The notes: generated from the letters alone by a model not told the origin. A DNA stretch of 64,000 nucleotides from CAZKWG01 sp964615375 (GCA_964615375.1 CAZTOW010000038.1:31483-95482); one strand, 5' to 3'. Shown: positions 45,454 through 53,898, counted from the stretch's first letter. A program made the numbers and translations.

Positions 45454-46923
45454 CTAGGTGCTCTCCAGCGCCCGCGCCTTCAGCGCGGGCTTGTCGATCT
45501 TTCCCGAGGCCGTCCGCGGGAGCGCCGGATCGATGACGTAACGCTTCGGGATCTTGAAGCGCGCCAGGCGCCCGCTCACGCTCTCCCGGACCTCGTCCTC
45601 GCTCAGCGTGAAGCCGGGGGCGGGCTCCAGGAAGGCCACGCCCACCTCGCCCCAGCGCGCATCGGGCACGCCCACCACCGCCGCCAGCGCCACGCCCGGG
45701 TGCTGGGTCAGCGCGGCCTCCACCTCGGCCGGGTAGACGTTCTCGCCGCCGGAGATGAACATCTCCTTGATGCGACCGCGCACCGTGTAGTAGCCCTCGG
45801 CGTCCCGGCTCAGCACGTCGCCGGTGTGAAACCAGCCGCTGTCCAGCACCTTCTTCGTCTCCTCGGGGTGGTTCCAGTAGCCGCCGAAGACCACCGGCCC
45901 GCCCAGCACCAGCTCGCCGGGCTCGTCCACCCCGCACTCCGATCCGTCGCCGCGCACCAGCCTCATCGCGATGTGGTGGATGGGCAGGCCCACGCTGCCC
46001 AGCTTGCGGCGCACCTCCTGGGGAGGCGTGGAGAAGCAGTTGGGGCCGACCTCGGTGAGCCCGAAGCCCTGGCGCAGCGGGATGCCGCGGTCCAGGTACT
46101 CGGTGAGCAGCGGGAGCGGCAGCGTGGCCCCCCCGCACAGCGCGTCCACAACGCTGGACAGGTCGGTCGAGGCGAAGTCCGGGTGATCCGCCAGCATCCG
46201 AAAGATGGTCGGCACGCCCATCAGGTGCGTGATCCGCTCCGTCTGGATGAGCTGCAGGGCCTGGCCCGCGTCCAGCCCCGGCGTCAGCACCACCCGCCCG
46301 CCGCGGTGCAGCAGAGGCGTGGTCAGGCAGTTCATCCCGCCCGTGTGGAACATCGGCGTGAACGTGAGCGTGCTGTGCAGCGTCCCCAGATCGCAGGCCA
46401 GGATCGTGTTCAGCGCGTTCCAGTGGAGCTGCCCGTGGGTGAGCATCGCGCCCTTGGGCCTGCCCGTCGAGCCCGAGGTGTACATGATCATCCAGGGGTC
46501 CTCGAGCCGGCTCCCCGGGCCGAACTCCTCGAGATCCCCGTCCACGCAGGGCCCCAGGTCCAGGTCCAGCGCCTCCGGGAGGAGCTGCTGGTGCGCCTCG
46601 TCCACCAGCAGCACCCGCGGCGTGCAGTCCTGGAGCTGATAGTCCAGCTCCGCCCGGGACAGGCGCCAGTTCATCGGGAAGAGGATGGCGCCCAGGTCCG
46701 CGCACGCGAAGAGCAGGGCCAGGGTCTCGGCGCGGTTGAAGGCCAGCACGCCCACCCGGTCTCCCGGCCGCACCCCGAGGGCTGCCAGGCGCCTCGCCCA
46801 GGCGTTCGCCTCCTGTCTCAGCGTAACATAGGTGTAACGCCGACCTGTACCCACGTCGTAGACCGCCTCCGCCTGAGGGCGGAAGCGCACCCCGGTGTCC
46901 AGCCAGTTGCTCGTGGCCCTCAT
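45454..46923 (-). CDS. Acyl-CoA synthetase (AMP-binding family)
   Basis: 489 residues. The ANL-family motifs are complete: P-loop YTSGSTGRPKGAML (about residues 148-161), GGATLPLPLL, QGFGLTEVGPN, GWFHTGDVLSRDAEGYYTVRGRIKEMFISGGENVYPAEVE and the final PRTASGKIDKPALKA with the catalytic Lys. It would activate a carboxylic acid, likely a fatty or 3-hydroxy acid, to the CoA thioester. It is the last gene of the PHA synthase run, overlapping phaC2 by 4 bp, which suggests supply of CoA monomers for polymer synthesis or recycling. Confidence 0.92.
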   Translation of the reverse strand: MRATSNWLDTGVRFRPQAEAVYDVGTGRRYTYVTLRQEANAWARRLAALGVRPGDRVGVLAFNRAETLALLFACADLGAILFPMNWRLSRAELDYQLQDCTPRVLLVDEAHQQLLPEALDLDLGPCVDGDLEEFGPGSRLEDPWMIMYTSGSTGRPKGAMLTHGQLHWNALNTILACDLGTLHSTLTFTPMFHTGGMNCLTTPLLHRGGRVVLTPGLDAGQALQLIQTERITHLMGVPTIFRMLADHPDFASTDLSSVVDALCGGATLPLPLLTEYLDRGIPLRQGFGLTEVGPNCFSTPPQEVRRKLGSVGLPIHHIAMRLVRGDGSECGVDEPGELVLGGPVVFGGYWNHPEETKKVLDSGWFHTGDVLSRDAEGYYTVRGRIKEMFISGGENVYPAEVEAALTQHPGVALAAVVGVPDARWGEVGVAFLEPAPGFTLSEDEVRESVSGRLARFKIPKRYVIDPALPRTASGKIDKPALKARALEST

Positions 46924-48035
46924 GTCTCCCCCGGCCCGTGCTCGCGGAACCAGCGATCCAGCAGCGGATAGAAGGTCCGCGGGCCGGAAGCGCCCACCAC
47001 CACGCCGATGTGGCCCGCGTCGAGCTCGCGCAGCTCGCGGACGGGGCTGCTCACCGCCTCCACGAGGGGCGTGCAGGCGCCGGCCGGGCTGATCGCGTCG
47101 CGCTGGCAGACCACTGCCAGCAGGGGGGCGGTGATGTTGGCCAGCCGCACCAGGCGCCCGCCCACCTCCCAGCTCCCGTCCATCAGCCGGTCCTCCTGGT
47201 AGGCGCGCCCGATGAATTCCCGAGCGAAGACGCCGGGCATGGGGACATTCTCCTCCAGCCAGCGCTCGCGGGCCAGCGCCCGCCGCAGGGCCACAGGGTC
47301 CCGTCCCGCCGCCTCGATGCCCAGGTACTTCGTCCAGTTCCCCATGGGGTCCAGCATGCGGAAGCTGAGCGCCATCAGGTCCGTGCTCACCATCCCGTCG
47401 GGCCCGACGATGTCGTCCAGATCCAGGCTTCCGGGCTCCACGAAGCGGCGGAAGCGCCCGCCCTCCGAGAAGCGCACGGGCGCGTTCAGCACGGCCAGGC
47501 TCCCGAAGCGCGCGCCGTCCAGGGCCGCCGCCATCGCCGCCAGCGTGCCGCCCTGGCAGTAGCCGAAGACGTTGGCCGTCTTCGCCCCGCTGTGGCGGCA
47601 GGCCCGATCGATGCTGCGATGCAGCATGGCCATCACGTCCGCCACGCTCTGCTGCGCGTCCTCCGGCCCCGCCACCCCCCAGTCCACGAGGTAGACCGGG
47701 TGACCCAGCGCGCTCAGCCCGCCCACCAGGCTGCGGTCAGGCTCCAGGTCACAGATGTAGGCGCGGTTGATCAGGCTGGGGACGACGACCAGGGGAACGC
47801 GACGACGACGCTCCCCCTGCGCGGGGTAGTGCCGCAGCATCAGCTTGTTCTGGCGGTGGACGACCTCGTGCGGGGTCAGCCCCACCGGGGGGCGGGGCGT
47901 GGTCGCGTGGATCCACATGCCGCGGCGCACGCGCGCGACCGCCTCCGGCCCGCCGAGCTGGCCGAGCAGCGCGTCCCAGAGCCCGAGCGGATCGGGGCTC
48001 CCCTGGGCCCAGGGCATCGTCGGCCCGAGCCTCAT
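46920..48035 (-). CDS. phaC: Poly(3-hydroxyalkanoate) synthase, second copy
   Basis: 371 residues. The lipase-like box FGYCQGG has nucleophile Cys160; Asp in CQRDAISPAG and His in AGHIGVVVGA complete the triad. The N-terminal VGLTPHEVVHRQNKLMLRHYPAQGERRRRVPLVVVPSLINRAYICDLEPDRSLV is typical of class III PhaC. Length and lack of an N-terminal extension also fit class III, which needs a PhaE partner. Start and stop overlap phaC1 and the acyl-CoA ligase gene. Two catalytically complete synthases side by side is unusual. Confidence 0.9.
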   Translation of the reverse strand: MRLGPTMPWAQGSPDPLGLWDALLGQLGGPEAVARVRRGMWIHATTPRPPVGLTPHEVVHRQNKLMLRHYPAQGERRRRVPLVVVPSLINRAYICDLEPDRSLVGGLSALGHPVYLVDWGVAGPEDAQQSVADVMAMLHRSIDRACRHSGAKTANVFGYCQGGTLAAMAAALDGARFGSLAVLNAPVRFSEGGRFRRFVEPGSLDLDDIVGPDGMVSTDLMALSFRMLDPMGNWTKYLGIEAAGRDPVALRRALARERWLEENVPMPGVFAREFIGRAYQEDRLMDGSWEVGGRLVRLANITAPLLAVVCQRDAISPAGACTPLVEAVSSPVRELRELDAGHIGVVVGASGPRTFYPLLDRWFREHGPGET

Positions 48036-49069
48036 CCCGCCTCGATCCAGCGCACGAGCGCGGAGGGCAGGCCGCGCGCCACGCACATGCCGACGTGCCC
48101 GCCCTCGACCAGGGCGGTCTCCACGGGCCCACCCCAGACCTTCTGGAGGGCGAACGCGCTGTCCGGCGGGACGATGTGGTCCTTGCTGGCGGCGATGGCC
48201 AGGGCCGGGATCTTCGCCGCCCCCAGGTCCACCGTGCGCCCCGCCAGGCTCCAGCCGCCCGTCAGCAGGCGGTTCTCGAAGTAGCAGGCGCGCACGTACT
48301 CCCGATAGGCCTCGCCGGGGAAGTCGATGGAGTCGCTGTTCCACTGCTCCATCGCCGCCCAGAGCTCCTTGAACTTGTCGTCCTCGCCCCGCTCCCAGAG
48401 GCTCACGAACTTGCTGAGCTCCTGCGTGGGCTTGAGCGTGACGAAGCCGCCCTTGATGAGGTGGCCGGGGTAGTTGCCCAGCCCGTCCACCAGCTGGTCC
48501 AGGGGCAGGTTCTCCGCCCGCACCCACTCGCCGAGCTTGCCGGCCTTGTAGAAGTCGATGGGCGTAGCGACGAAGGCCGCCCGGCGGGCGAGCCCGGGGT
48601 GGCGGCTCAGGAACACGGCCAGGAAGGTGCCGCCCACGCAGTAGCCCACCGCGTCCAGCGGGAGCCCGGCGGGGAGGGCGGCGGCCCAGGGCTGCCTCGC
48701 GGCGTGCCGGCGCGCGCGCTCCACGCAGCGACGCAGGAGCCCGTCGATGAGGTCGCTGACGCTCACCTCCGCGTCCTCCGGGCCAGGGCACCCCCAGTCC
48801 AGCAGGTAGACCGGCGCGCCAGCCGCGGTGAGCGCCTGCACCACCGAGCGGCCGGGGAGCAGGTCCCAGATCCGCCAGTTGTTGATGAGCGGCATCACCA
48901 CGAAGACCGGGGCGCGCACGCGCTCGCCCCGCGGGGCGTAGTAGTGGACGCTCGACTTGTTCTGCCGGAAGATCACCTCATAAGGCGTCTGTCCGGTCTT
49001 CGCCTGCTCCACCGGCCGACCCAGAAGGTAGCGGGCGAACTCCGCGGTGCGCTCGGCCGTGCGGATCAT
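48032..49069 (-). CDS. phaC: Poly(3-hydroxyalkanoate) synthase, first copy
   Basis: 345 residues. VGYCVGGTFLAVFLSRHPGL contains Cys144 (nucleophile), SKDHIVPPDS the Asp and EGGHVGMCVARG the His. N-terminal region: YEVIFRQNKSSVHYYAPRGERVRAPVFVVMPLINNWRIWDLLPGRSVV, as in class III PhaC. It polymerises 3-hydroxyacyl-CoA into PHA at the granule surface. The start overlaps the PhaE-like gene by 4 bp. It is clearly paralogous to the second copy but different in the lid region. Confidence 0.92.
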   Translation of the reverse strand: MIRTAERTAEFARYLLGRPVEQAKTGQTPYEVIFRQNKSSVHYYAPRGERVRAPVFVVMPLINNWRIWDLLPGRSVVQALTAAGAPVYLLDWGCPGPEDAEVSVSDLIDGLLRRCVERARRHAARQPWAAALPAGLPLDAVGYCVGGTFLAVFLSRHPGLARRAAFVATPIDFYKAGKLGEWVRAENLPLDQLVDGLGNYPGHLIKGGFVTLKPTQELSKFVSLWERGEDDKFKELWAAMEQWNSDSIDFPGEAYREYVRACYFENRLLTGGWSLAGRTVDLGAAKIPALAIAASKDHIVPPDSAFALQKVWGGPVETALVEGGHVGMCVARGLPSALVRWIEAG

Positions 49070-49497
49070 GCGTCCCCCTTGCGACGCCGGGCGCCGCCGC
49101 GCTCGCGCGCCTCCAGGCGGGCCTCGGCGGCCTCCACCCGGGCGCGGACGATCTCCCGCTCCAGCCCCTCGATCCGGTCCTGCATGCTCAGGATCAGGTC
49201 CTCCTGCGCCAGCAGCCGCTCCTCCAGCAGCGTGCACACCCGGGTCAGGCGGACGATGTCGGTGCGGGTGGGCAGGTGCATGCGCTCCAGCGTGTCGTCC
49301 ACCGCCTCCTCGTAGCGGCCGCGGGCCTCAGCCATCGCGCCCACCTGCTTGGACATGCCGCCCAGGAAAGCGGGGCTGTCCACCACCTGATCCCACCAGG
49401 AGCTCATGGCCTTCTCCCACTGGCGGTAGAGGTCGCCGGAGAGCTGGCTCATGTCGGGGAAGGGACCAGCGGCCGAGCCGGGGCGTGTGGACGACAT
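49066..49497 (-). CDS. phaE: PHA synthase subunit, PhaE-like
   Basis: 143 residues, AAGGAGCCCCG before the ATG. The N-terminal YRQWEKAMSSWWDQVVDSPAFLGGMSKQVGAMAEARGRYEEAVDDTLERMHLPTRTDIVRL is the pattern of class III PhaE / class IV PhaR subunits, and the second half is a coiled coil (LLEERLLAQEDLILSMQDRIEGLEREIVRARVEAAEARLEARE) with a basic tail. It would activate the class III synthases encoded directly downstream. A PhaR-type site lies 35 bp upstream of its start. Confidence 0.83.
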   Translation of the reverse strand: MSSTRPGSAAGPFPDMSQLSGDLYRQWEKAMSSWWDQVVDSPAFLGGMSKQVGAMAEARGRYEEAVDDTLERMHLPTRTDIVRLTRVCTLLEERLLAQEDLILSMQDRIEGLEREIVRARVEAAEARLEARERGGARRRKGDA

Positions 49498-49531
49498 CGG
49501 GGCTCCTTAGCTGTAGCGCAGCATGGACTTA

Positions 49532-49544
49532 TTGCAACGCAGCA
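49532..49544 (-). promoter_or_regulatory. Putative PhaR operator upstream of phaE-phaC-phaC
   Basis: TTGC-AAC-GCAGCA lies 35-47 bp upstream of the phaE start, between phasin and phaE. It shares the half-sites of the element upstream of phaR. PhaR of Rhodobacter is reported to bind CTGC-N3-4-GCAG. Confidence 0.55.
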
Positions 49545-49566
49545 GGACCGTCAAGGCTGGGCCGGC

Positions 49567-49824
49567 CTAGGCCTTGGCGTCCTCGGCCTTGGGCGGCGTG
49601 AAGGCGGCGAAGAAGAGCCGGTTCATCTCATAGGTGGCGGAGACCGCCTGCTCCATCGCGGCGAAGGACACCTGCACCGCGGTCTTCGTGCTGGCCTCCA
49701 TCGCCTTCATCTGGGCGAGCTGCCAGTCGGTCATCTGCCGGCCCATGCTGAGCATACGCTCGCTCTGAAGGCCATAGGCGTCGCGGAAGCTCTGGGCCAT
49801 CTCGTTCATCGTGGGGGTCTGCAT
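49567..49824 (-). CDS. Small phasin-like protein
   Basis: 85 residues, GAGGAGGATAGCC before the ATG. One long amphipathic helix: MNEMAQSFRDAYGLQSERMLSMGRQMTDWQLAQMKAMEASTKTAVQVSFAAMEQAVSATYEMNRLFF, a form typical of phasins that coat PHA granules, with an acidic Pro/Lys tail. It is the first gene of the PHA minus-strand group and has its own palindromic operator-like sequence upstream. Phasin identity rests on shape and context, not a strong motif. Confidence 0.6.
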   Translation of the reverse strand: MQTPTMNEMAQSFRDAYGLQSERMLSMGRQMTDWQLAQMKAMEASTKTAVQVSFAAMEQAVSATYEMNRLFFAAFTPPKAEDAKA

Positions 49825-49911
49825 GGCTATCCTCCTCGGTCGGGTTCTCGGTCAGGCTCTGCGCCGACCGTCTGGCTCAACATCTATGCGCCATGCTGCG
49901 ATGCGTCAAGG

Positions 49912-49936
49912 CATTTTGTTGCGGTGCAGCAAAATG
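49912..49936. promoter_or_regulatory. Palindromic putative PhaR operator upstream of the phasin gene
   Basis: CATTTTGTTGC (49912-49922), GGT, GCAGCAAAATG (49926-49936): the arms match at 10 of 11 positions. It lies 88 bp before the phasin start and 65 bp before the divergent Uma2 start. A weaker copy, TGCTGC-GAT-GCGTCA, is at 49894-49908. Confidence 0.6.
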
Positions 49937-49977
49937 CAGCCGAGGCGCCCCCCCCGACAGCGCCGACGAGGATCGGG

Positions 49978-49983
49978 TATACT
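49978..49983 (+). promoter_or_regulatory. Possible -10 element (TATACT) for the Uma2 gene
   Basis: TATACT, five of six matches to TATAAT, 17 bp before the start codon. CCGACA at 49954-49959 is a possible -35 with 18 bp spacing. The putative operator lies just upstream. Confidence 0.35.
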
Positions 49984-50000
49984 CCTCCCGAGGTGTGACC

Positions 50001-50588
50001 ATGGGCCTCCCCGCGGAGCGGATCGCGCTGAGCTACGAGGACTACCTCGCCTTGGAGAAGGAGACGGACACGCGCCACGAGTTCTTGAACGGCGAGGCCT
50101 GGGCGATGGCGGGGGGCACAAGCCAGCACTCGGACCTCAAGGGCAACGTGTACGCCTTCCTCCGCAACGCCCTGCGCGGGCGCCCCTGCCGGCCCAAAGA
50201 CTCCGACTACAAGATCTACATCCCCCAGACCGGCCTCAGCACCTACCCGGACGTCTCGGTGTTCTGTGGCCCCCCTCTGGCGCTCCCTGATCGCCCGAAC
50301 GCGGCCATCAACCCCATGCTGGTCGTGGAGGTGCTCTCGGAGGGCACCGAGGCCTGGGATCGCGGGGCAAAATTCGCCCACTACCGCCAGATCCCCACGC
50401 TGCGCTACTACCTGCTGGTCAACCAGATGGCGCGACGTCTGGAGCTGTACACCCGCTCGAGCGGTGGAGCCTGGGTGCTCACCGTGCACGAGGTGGGCGA
50501 GACGGTGCCCCTCCCCGAGCTCGGCGTGAGCCTGCCGGTGGATGAGGTCTACGCCGACCTTCAGTCTGAGGAGGTTGTTCAGCCATGA
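50001..50588 (+). CDS. Uma2 family (DUF820) protein
   Basis: 195 residues, GAGGTG before the ATG. Uma2/DUF820 features: YEDYLALEKETDTRHEFLNGEAWAMAGGTSQHS, YPDVSVFCGPP, PMLVVEVLSEGTEAWDRGAKFAHYRQIPTLRYYLLVNQMARRLELYTRSSGG. This is the PD-(D/E)xK nuclease-like fold with D in PDVSVF and E-x-L in VEVLS. Activity as a nuclease is assumed, not shown. Divergent from the phasin gene and coupled by overlap to the Mpo1-like gene. Confidence 0.9.
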   Translation: MGLPAERIALSYEDYLALEKETDTRHEFLNGEAWAMAGGTSQHSDLKGNVYAFLRNALRGRPCRPKDSDYKIYIPQTGLSTYPDVSVFCGPPLALPDRPNAAINPMLVVEVLSEGTEAWDRGAKFAHYRQIPTLRYYLLVNQMARRLELYTRSSGGAWVLTVHEVGETVPLPELGVSLPVDEVYADLQSEEVVQP

Positions 50589-50887
50589 TGGGCGGCCGAA
50601 GCTGGGAGGAGTGGCTGCGGGAGTACGCCGCGGGCCATCAGCACCCGATCAACCGGGCGACGCACACCGTGGGCATACCCATGGTGGCCCTGTCCATCGC
50701 GCTCGCGCCGCTCGCCGCGCTCGGGCTCGTCCCCTGGCAGGCGGCGCTCGGGCTCTTCGTGGTGGGCTGGATCTTCCAGTTCACCGGCCACGCTTTCGAG
50801 GGAAAACCGCCCGAGTTCTTCAAGGACTGGCGCTTCCTCTTCGTGGGCCTGCGCTGGTGGTTCGCCAAGTTGCGCGGCCGTGCCTGA
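50585..50887 (+). CDS. Mpo1-like (YGL010w / DUF962) membrane protein
   Basis: 100 residues. Motifs EYAAGHQHPINRATHTVGIPMVALSIALAPLAALG and VVGWIFQFTGHAFEGKPPEFFKD match the Mpo1 family: His in H-x4-N-x2-T-H-x2-G-I-P and a second GH-x3-E. Mpo1 of yeast is an iron-dependent dioxygenase in alpha-oxidation of 2-hydroxy fatty acids. Two membrane segments. The start overlaps the Uma2 stop (4 bp) and the end overlaps the SGNH gene by 8 bp. Confidence 0.85.
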   Translation: MMGGRSWEEWLREYAAGHQHPINRATHTVGIPMVALSIALAPLAALGLVPWQAALGLFVVGWIFQFTGHAFEGKPPEFFKDWRFLFVGLRWWFAKLRGRA

Positions 50888-51761
50888 GCGCCGAGCCCCC
50901 CCCTGGCGGAGCCGGCTCGCCCTGGTCCTGGGCGGGCTGCTGCTGGCGCTCCTGCTGGTGGAGGGGGGGCTTCGCGTCTACACCTGGGCCTACATCACGC
51001 GCCGCCTGGCCCCCCTCACCCTCCCCGCCGAGGGCGGCGGCCTGGTCTACGTGCTCGGCGACTCCGTGCCCTACGGCTACGGCCTCTCGCCCGAGCAGGC
51101 CTGGCCCGCGCAGCTCGGCGGGATGATCCACGCCCGTGGCTACGAGGTCTACAACGCCTCGGAGCCGGGGGCGAGCCTGATGGGCCTGCGCCTGCACCAG
51201 CTCTCCGCGCTCCAGCAGGTGAGCCCCGGGGTGCCGCTCATCGCGATGTTCCAGGTGGGGCACAACGACCGCACCGGGCTCATGCTGAACGGCAAGGCCA
51301 CCGACGAAGACAGGGACGAGATCGCCCCGATCTGGAGCGAGATGCGGCTCATGCGCCTGTACCGCTCCTTCGAGGAGCGCCGCCGCCGCTGGGCCCCGCC
51401 CGAGCGGATCAGCGACGAAGGGCGCGAGCAGTTCGCCCGGGACATGGGGCGGATCTGTCAGACCTTCAAGGACCGCGGCGGGACCTGCATCGTCATGACC
51501 TACCCCCTCTGCGGTGTGATGGGCCAGGAGCACGACAGCTTCCAGGCGATGGGCTACAACCGCACCCACGCCGCCCAGATCACGGTCAACCAGCTCATCC
51601 GTTGGAGCGCGAACCGCCTCGGGCTCCCGCTGCTGGACGTGGCCCAGGACGTGCCGCTCAGCGCCTCCTTCAGCGCCGACGAGTGCCTGGACGCCGTCCA
51701 CGTCACCGGGCCGGTCCACACGCGCATCGCCGAGCTGGTCGCCGACCGGCTCAGCGAGTGA
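50880..51761 (+). CDS. SGNH-hydrolase-type esterase
   Basis: 293 residues from a GTG start overlapping the Mpo1-like stop. N-terminal membrane anchor (LALVLGGLLLALLLVEGGL) then the SGNH blocks: YVLGDSVPYGYG (Ser), NASEPGASLMG (Gly), FQVGHNDRTG (Asn) and DAVHVTGPVHTRI (Asp, His). It is a GDSL-like lipase or acyl-esterase facing the periplasm. The last 11 bp overlap the 3' end of the convergent tryptophanase gene. Confidence 0.85.
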   Translation: MPERRAPPWRSRLALVLGGLLLALLLVEGGLRVYTWAYITRRLAPLTLPAEGGGLVYVLGDSVPYGYGLSPEQAWPAQLGGMIHARGYEVYNASEPGASLMGLRLHQLSALQQVSPGVPLIAMFQVGHNDRTGLMLNGKATDEDRDEIAPIWSEMRLMRLYRSFEERRRRWAPPERISDEGREQFARDMGRICQTFKDRGGTCIVMTYPLCGVMGQEHDSFQAMGYNRTHAAQITVNQLIRWSANRLGLPLLDVAQDVPLSASFSADECLDAVHVTGPVHTRIAELVADRLSE

Positions 51762-53127
51762 TGGGCGCGAAGCTCGCCGTGAAGTGGCGCAGGGCGCGCG
51801 GGGCCTGCACCACGCGATAGCCCGGCAGGGCCTCGGCGTGGCGGGCGACGGCCATGACGACCTCCGCGACGTAGTCGATGTGCGACTGCGTGTAGACGCG
51901 GCGGGGGATGGCCAGGCGCACCAGATCCATGGCCGCCGCCGTCTCCTCGCCGTCCGGGTGCATGCCGAACATCACGGTGCCGATCTCGCAGCCGCGAACG
52001 CCGCCCTCCACGTAGAGCGCCACCGCCAGCGCCAGCCCGGGGTACTGGAGCGGCGGCACCTGCGGCAGGAGCGCGCGGGCGTCCAGGTAGATGGCATGCC
52101 CTCCCGGCGGCTCGAGGATGGGCACGCCCGCGTTGACCAGCTTGTCGCCCAGGTAGGCGGTCGAGCGGATCCGGTACTCCAGGTAGTGCTCGTCCACCAC
52201 CTCGCTGAGCCCCTGGGCGATGGCCTCCAGATCGTAGCCGGCCAGCCCGCCGTAGGTGGGGAAGCCCTCGGTGAGGATGAGCAGGTTCCGGCAGCGCTCA
52301 GCGAGGCTGTCGTCGTTCATGGCCAGGAAGCCGCCGATGTTGGCGAGCCCGTCCTTCTTGGCCGAGAACGTAGCGCCGTCCGCCAGGCGGAACATCTCGT
52401 TCGCGATCTCCTTGGGCGTCCGCCCCTCCTGGCCGTGCTCGCGGGTCTTGATGAACCAGGCGTTCTCGGCGAAGCGGCAGGCGTCCAGGAAGAAGGGCTT
52501 CTGGTAGCGGTCGCAGAGCGCGCGCACGCCGCGCAGGTTCTCCAGGCTGACCGGCTGCCCGCCGCCCGAGTTGTTCGTCACCGTCACCATGACCAGCGGC
52601 ACCCTGTCGCCGTGCTCGTCCAGCAGGCGCTCCAGGCGGTGCAGGTCCACGTTGCCCTTGAAGGGGTGCAGCAGGCTGGGGATCCGCCCCTCGTCGATCA
52701 CCAGATCCCGCGCGTCGGCGCCCTCCACCTCGATGTTGGCGCGGGTGGTGTCGAAGTGGTTGTTGCTCGGGACGATCTGACCGGGCACCAGCAGCGTGTG
52801 GAAGAGGATGCGCTCGGCCGCGCGCCCCTGGTGTGTCGGTATAACATGCTTGTAACCGGTGAGATCCTGGACCGCGCCCTGGAAGCGGAAGAAGGACCGC
52901 CCCCCGGCGTAGCTCTCGTCCCCCACCATCACTCCGCCCCACTGGGCCGCCGACATCGCGCCGGTGCCCGAGTCCGTGAGCAGGTCGATGATCACGTCGT
53001 CGGCGTGGACCTTGAACAGGTTGTAGCCCGCCTCCTGCACGCGGCGCTCCCGCTCCTCGCGGGTGCTCAGGCGGATGGGCTCGACGGACTTGATGCGGAA
53101 CGGCTCGATGATGGTGCGGTACGGCAT
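51751..53127 (-). CDS. tnaA: Tryptophanase
   Basis: 458 residues; start at MPYRTIIEPFRIKSVEP with GGGGGGAATC upstream. The PLP-dependent beta-eliminating lyase fold is evident: LLTDSGTGAMSAAQWGG, THQGRAAERILF, QPVSLENLRG, SAKKDG with Lys258 as the PLP Schiff base. It resembles tyrosine phenol-lyase overall, but at three substrate-specificity places it has the tryptophanase residues: Asp126 (HFDTTR), Ile382 (EIGTVMFG) and His448 (RHFTASF). It splits tryptophan into indole, pyruvate and ammonia. Its end overlaps the SGNH gene by 11 bp. Confidence 0.88.
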   Translation of the reverse strand: MPYRTIIEPFRIKSVEPIRLSTREERERRVQEAGYNLFKVHADDVIIDLLTDSGTGAMSAAQWGGVMVGDESYAGGRSFFRFQGAVQDLTGYKHVIPTHQGRAAERILFHTLLVPGQIVPSNNHFDTTRANIEVEGADARDLVIDEGRIPSLLHPFKGNVDLHRLERLLDEHGDRVPLVMVTVTNNSGGGQPVSLENLRGVRALCDRYQKPFFLDACRFAENAWFIKTREHGQEGRTPKEIANEMFRLADGATFSAKKDGLANIGGFLAMNDDSLAERCRNLLILTEGFPTYGGLAGYDLEAIAQGLSEVVDEHYLEYRIRSTAYLGDKLVNAGVPILEPPGGHAIYLDARALLPQVPPLQYPGLALAVALYVEGGVRGCEIGTVMFGMHPDGEETAAAMDLVRLAIPRRVYTQSHIDYVAEVVMAVARHAEALPGYRVVQAPRALRHFTASFAPITR

Positions 53128-53149
53128 GATTCCCCCCGCACGCACTTAT

Positions 53150-53836
53150 TCAGTCGCCGAGGAACCGCATCCCGGGGAGCGCGTCGTGCAGCGGCTTGAG
53201 CGGGCGGAGGAAGGTGCCGAATCGCGCGATGAAGGTGTAGCTGAGGAAGGCGAGCGCGCCGTAGCACAGGAGCGTGGGGACGAGATCCTGGCTCCACAGC
53301 TTGATGGCGGTGCCGAAGCTGCGCTTGAGCTTCGCGCCCAGGAAGTTGACCGCGAAGATCTCGTCCAGCAGCAGGTGGGTGAACGCCCCGATGGAGACGC
53401 TGCCGCCCAGCAACAGACGCTCGCGCGGCCCGAGCCCACCCAGGATGATCGCCACGAATTCCCCCGCCACCAGGCAGAAGGGGATGGAGTGGAAGATGCC
53501 GCGGTGCACCGTCACGCGCTTGAGCGCCCAGGAGAGCGGGAAGCGGATGAAGGCGTAGGTCGCGGCGAAGAAGCAGATGGCCTGCTCGGTGTTCAGGCGC
53601 TCGGGCGTGAGCCAGGGCATCAGGCTCGCCGGCACCACCGCCGCCAGCACGCTGAAGACCTCCCGGATCGGGATGGCCTCGTCGTGGTCGATGTCGGGCA
53701 GCATGCTGCCGACGTAGCCGGCGATCAGGCAGGCGCCGGCGAAGGCCAGGTTGTCGGGTCGCCACAGGATGCTGAGCGCGGCGCTGGCGACGCCAGCGAC
53801 GACGCCTCCCGCGCAGTGAGTCGCGAAGTTCGCCAT
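53150..53836 (-). CDS. YdjM-like (DUF457) membrane metal-dependent hydrolase
   Basis: 228 residues starting MANFATHCAGGVVAGVASA (11 residues inside the longest reading). The YdjM family markers are FATHCAGG near the start, MLPDIDHDEAI, VTVHRGIFHSIPFC and GAFTHLLLDEIF, with His and Asp metal ligands between membrane spans. Four or more hydrophobic segments. Members are membrane-bound hydrolases of unknown substrate. The gene is divergent from phaR and shares a 62 bp upstream region with the putative PhaR site. Confidence 0.87.
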   Translation of the reverse strand: MANFATHCAGGVVAGVASAALSILWRPDNLAFAGACLIAGYVGSMLPDIDHDEAIPIREVFSVLAAVVPASLMPWLTPERLNTEQAICFFAATYAFIRFPLSWALKRVTVHRGIFHSIPFCLVAGEFVAIILGGLGPRERLLLGGSVSIGAFTHLLLDEIFAVNFLGAKLKRSFGTAIKLWSQDLVPTLLCYGALAFLSYTFIARFGTFLRPLKPLHDALPGMRFLGD

Positions 53837-53860
53837 GCGTGAGCCTATCGCGCCGCGCCG

Positions 53861-53877
53861 ATGTTGCAACGCAGCAT
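53861..53877. promoter_or_regulatory. Putative PhaR operator in the phaR / ydjM divergent region
   Basis: ATGTTGC-AAC-GCAGCAT, a 7-3-7 inverted repeat with six of seven matches, ends 21 bp before the phaR start and 24 bp upstream of the ydjM-like start. It would allow PhaR to repress its own gene. Confidence 0.6.
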
Positions 53878-53898
53878 CCGAGCGGCTACGCAGTAGCC

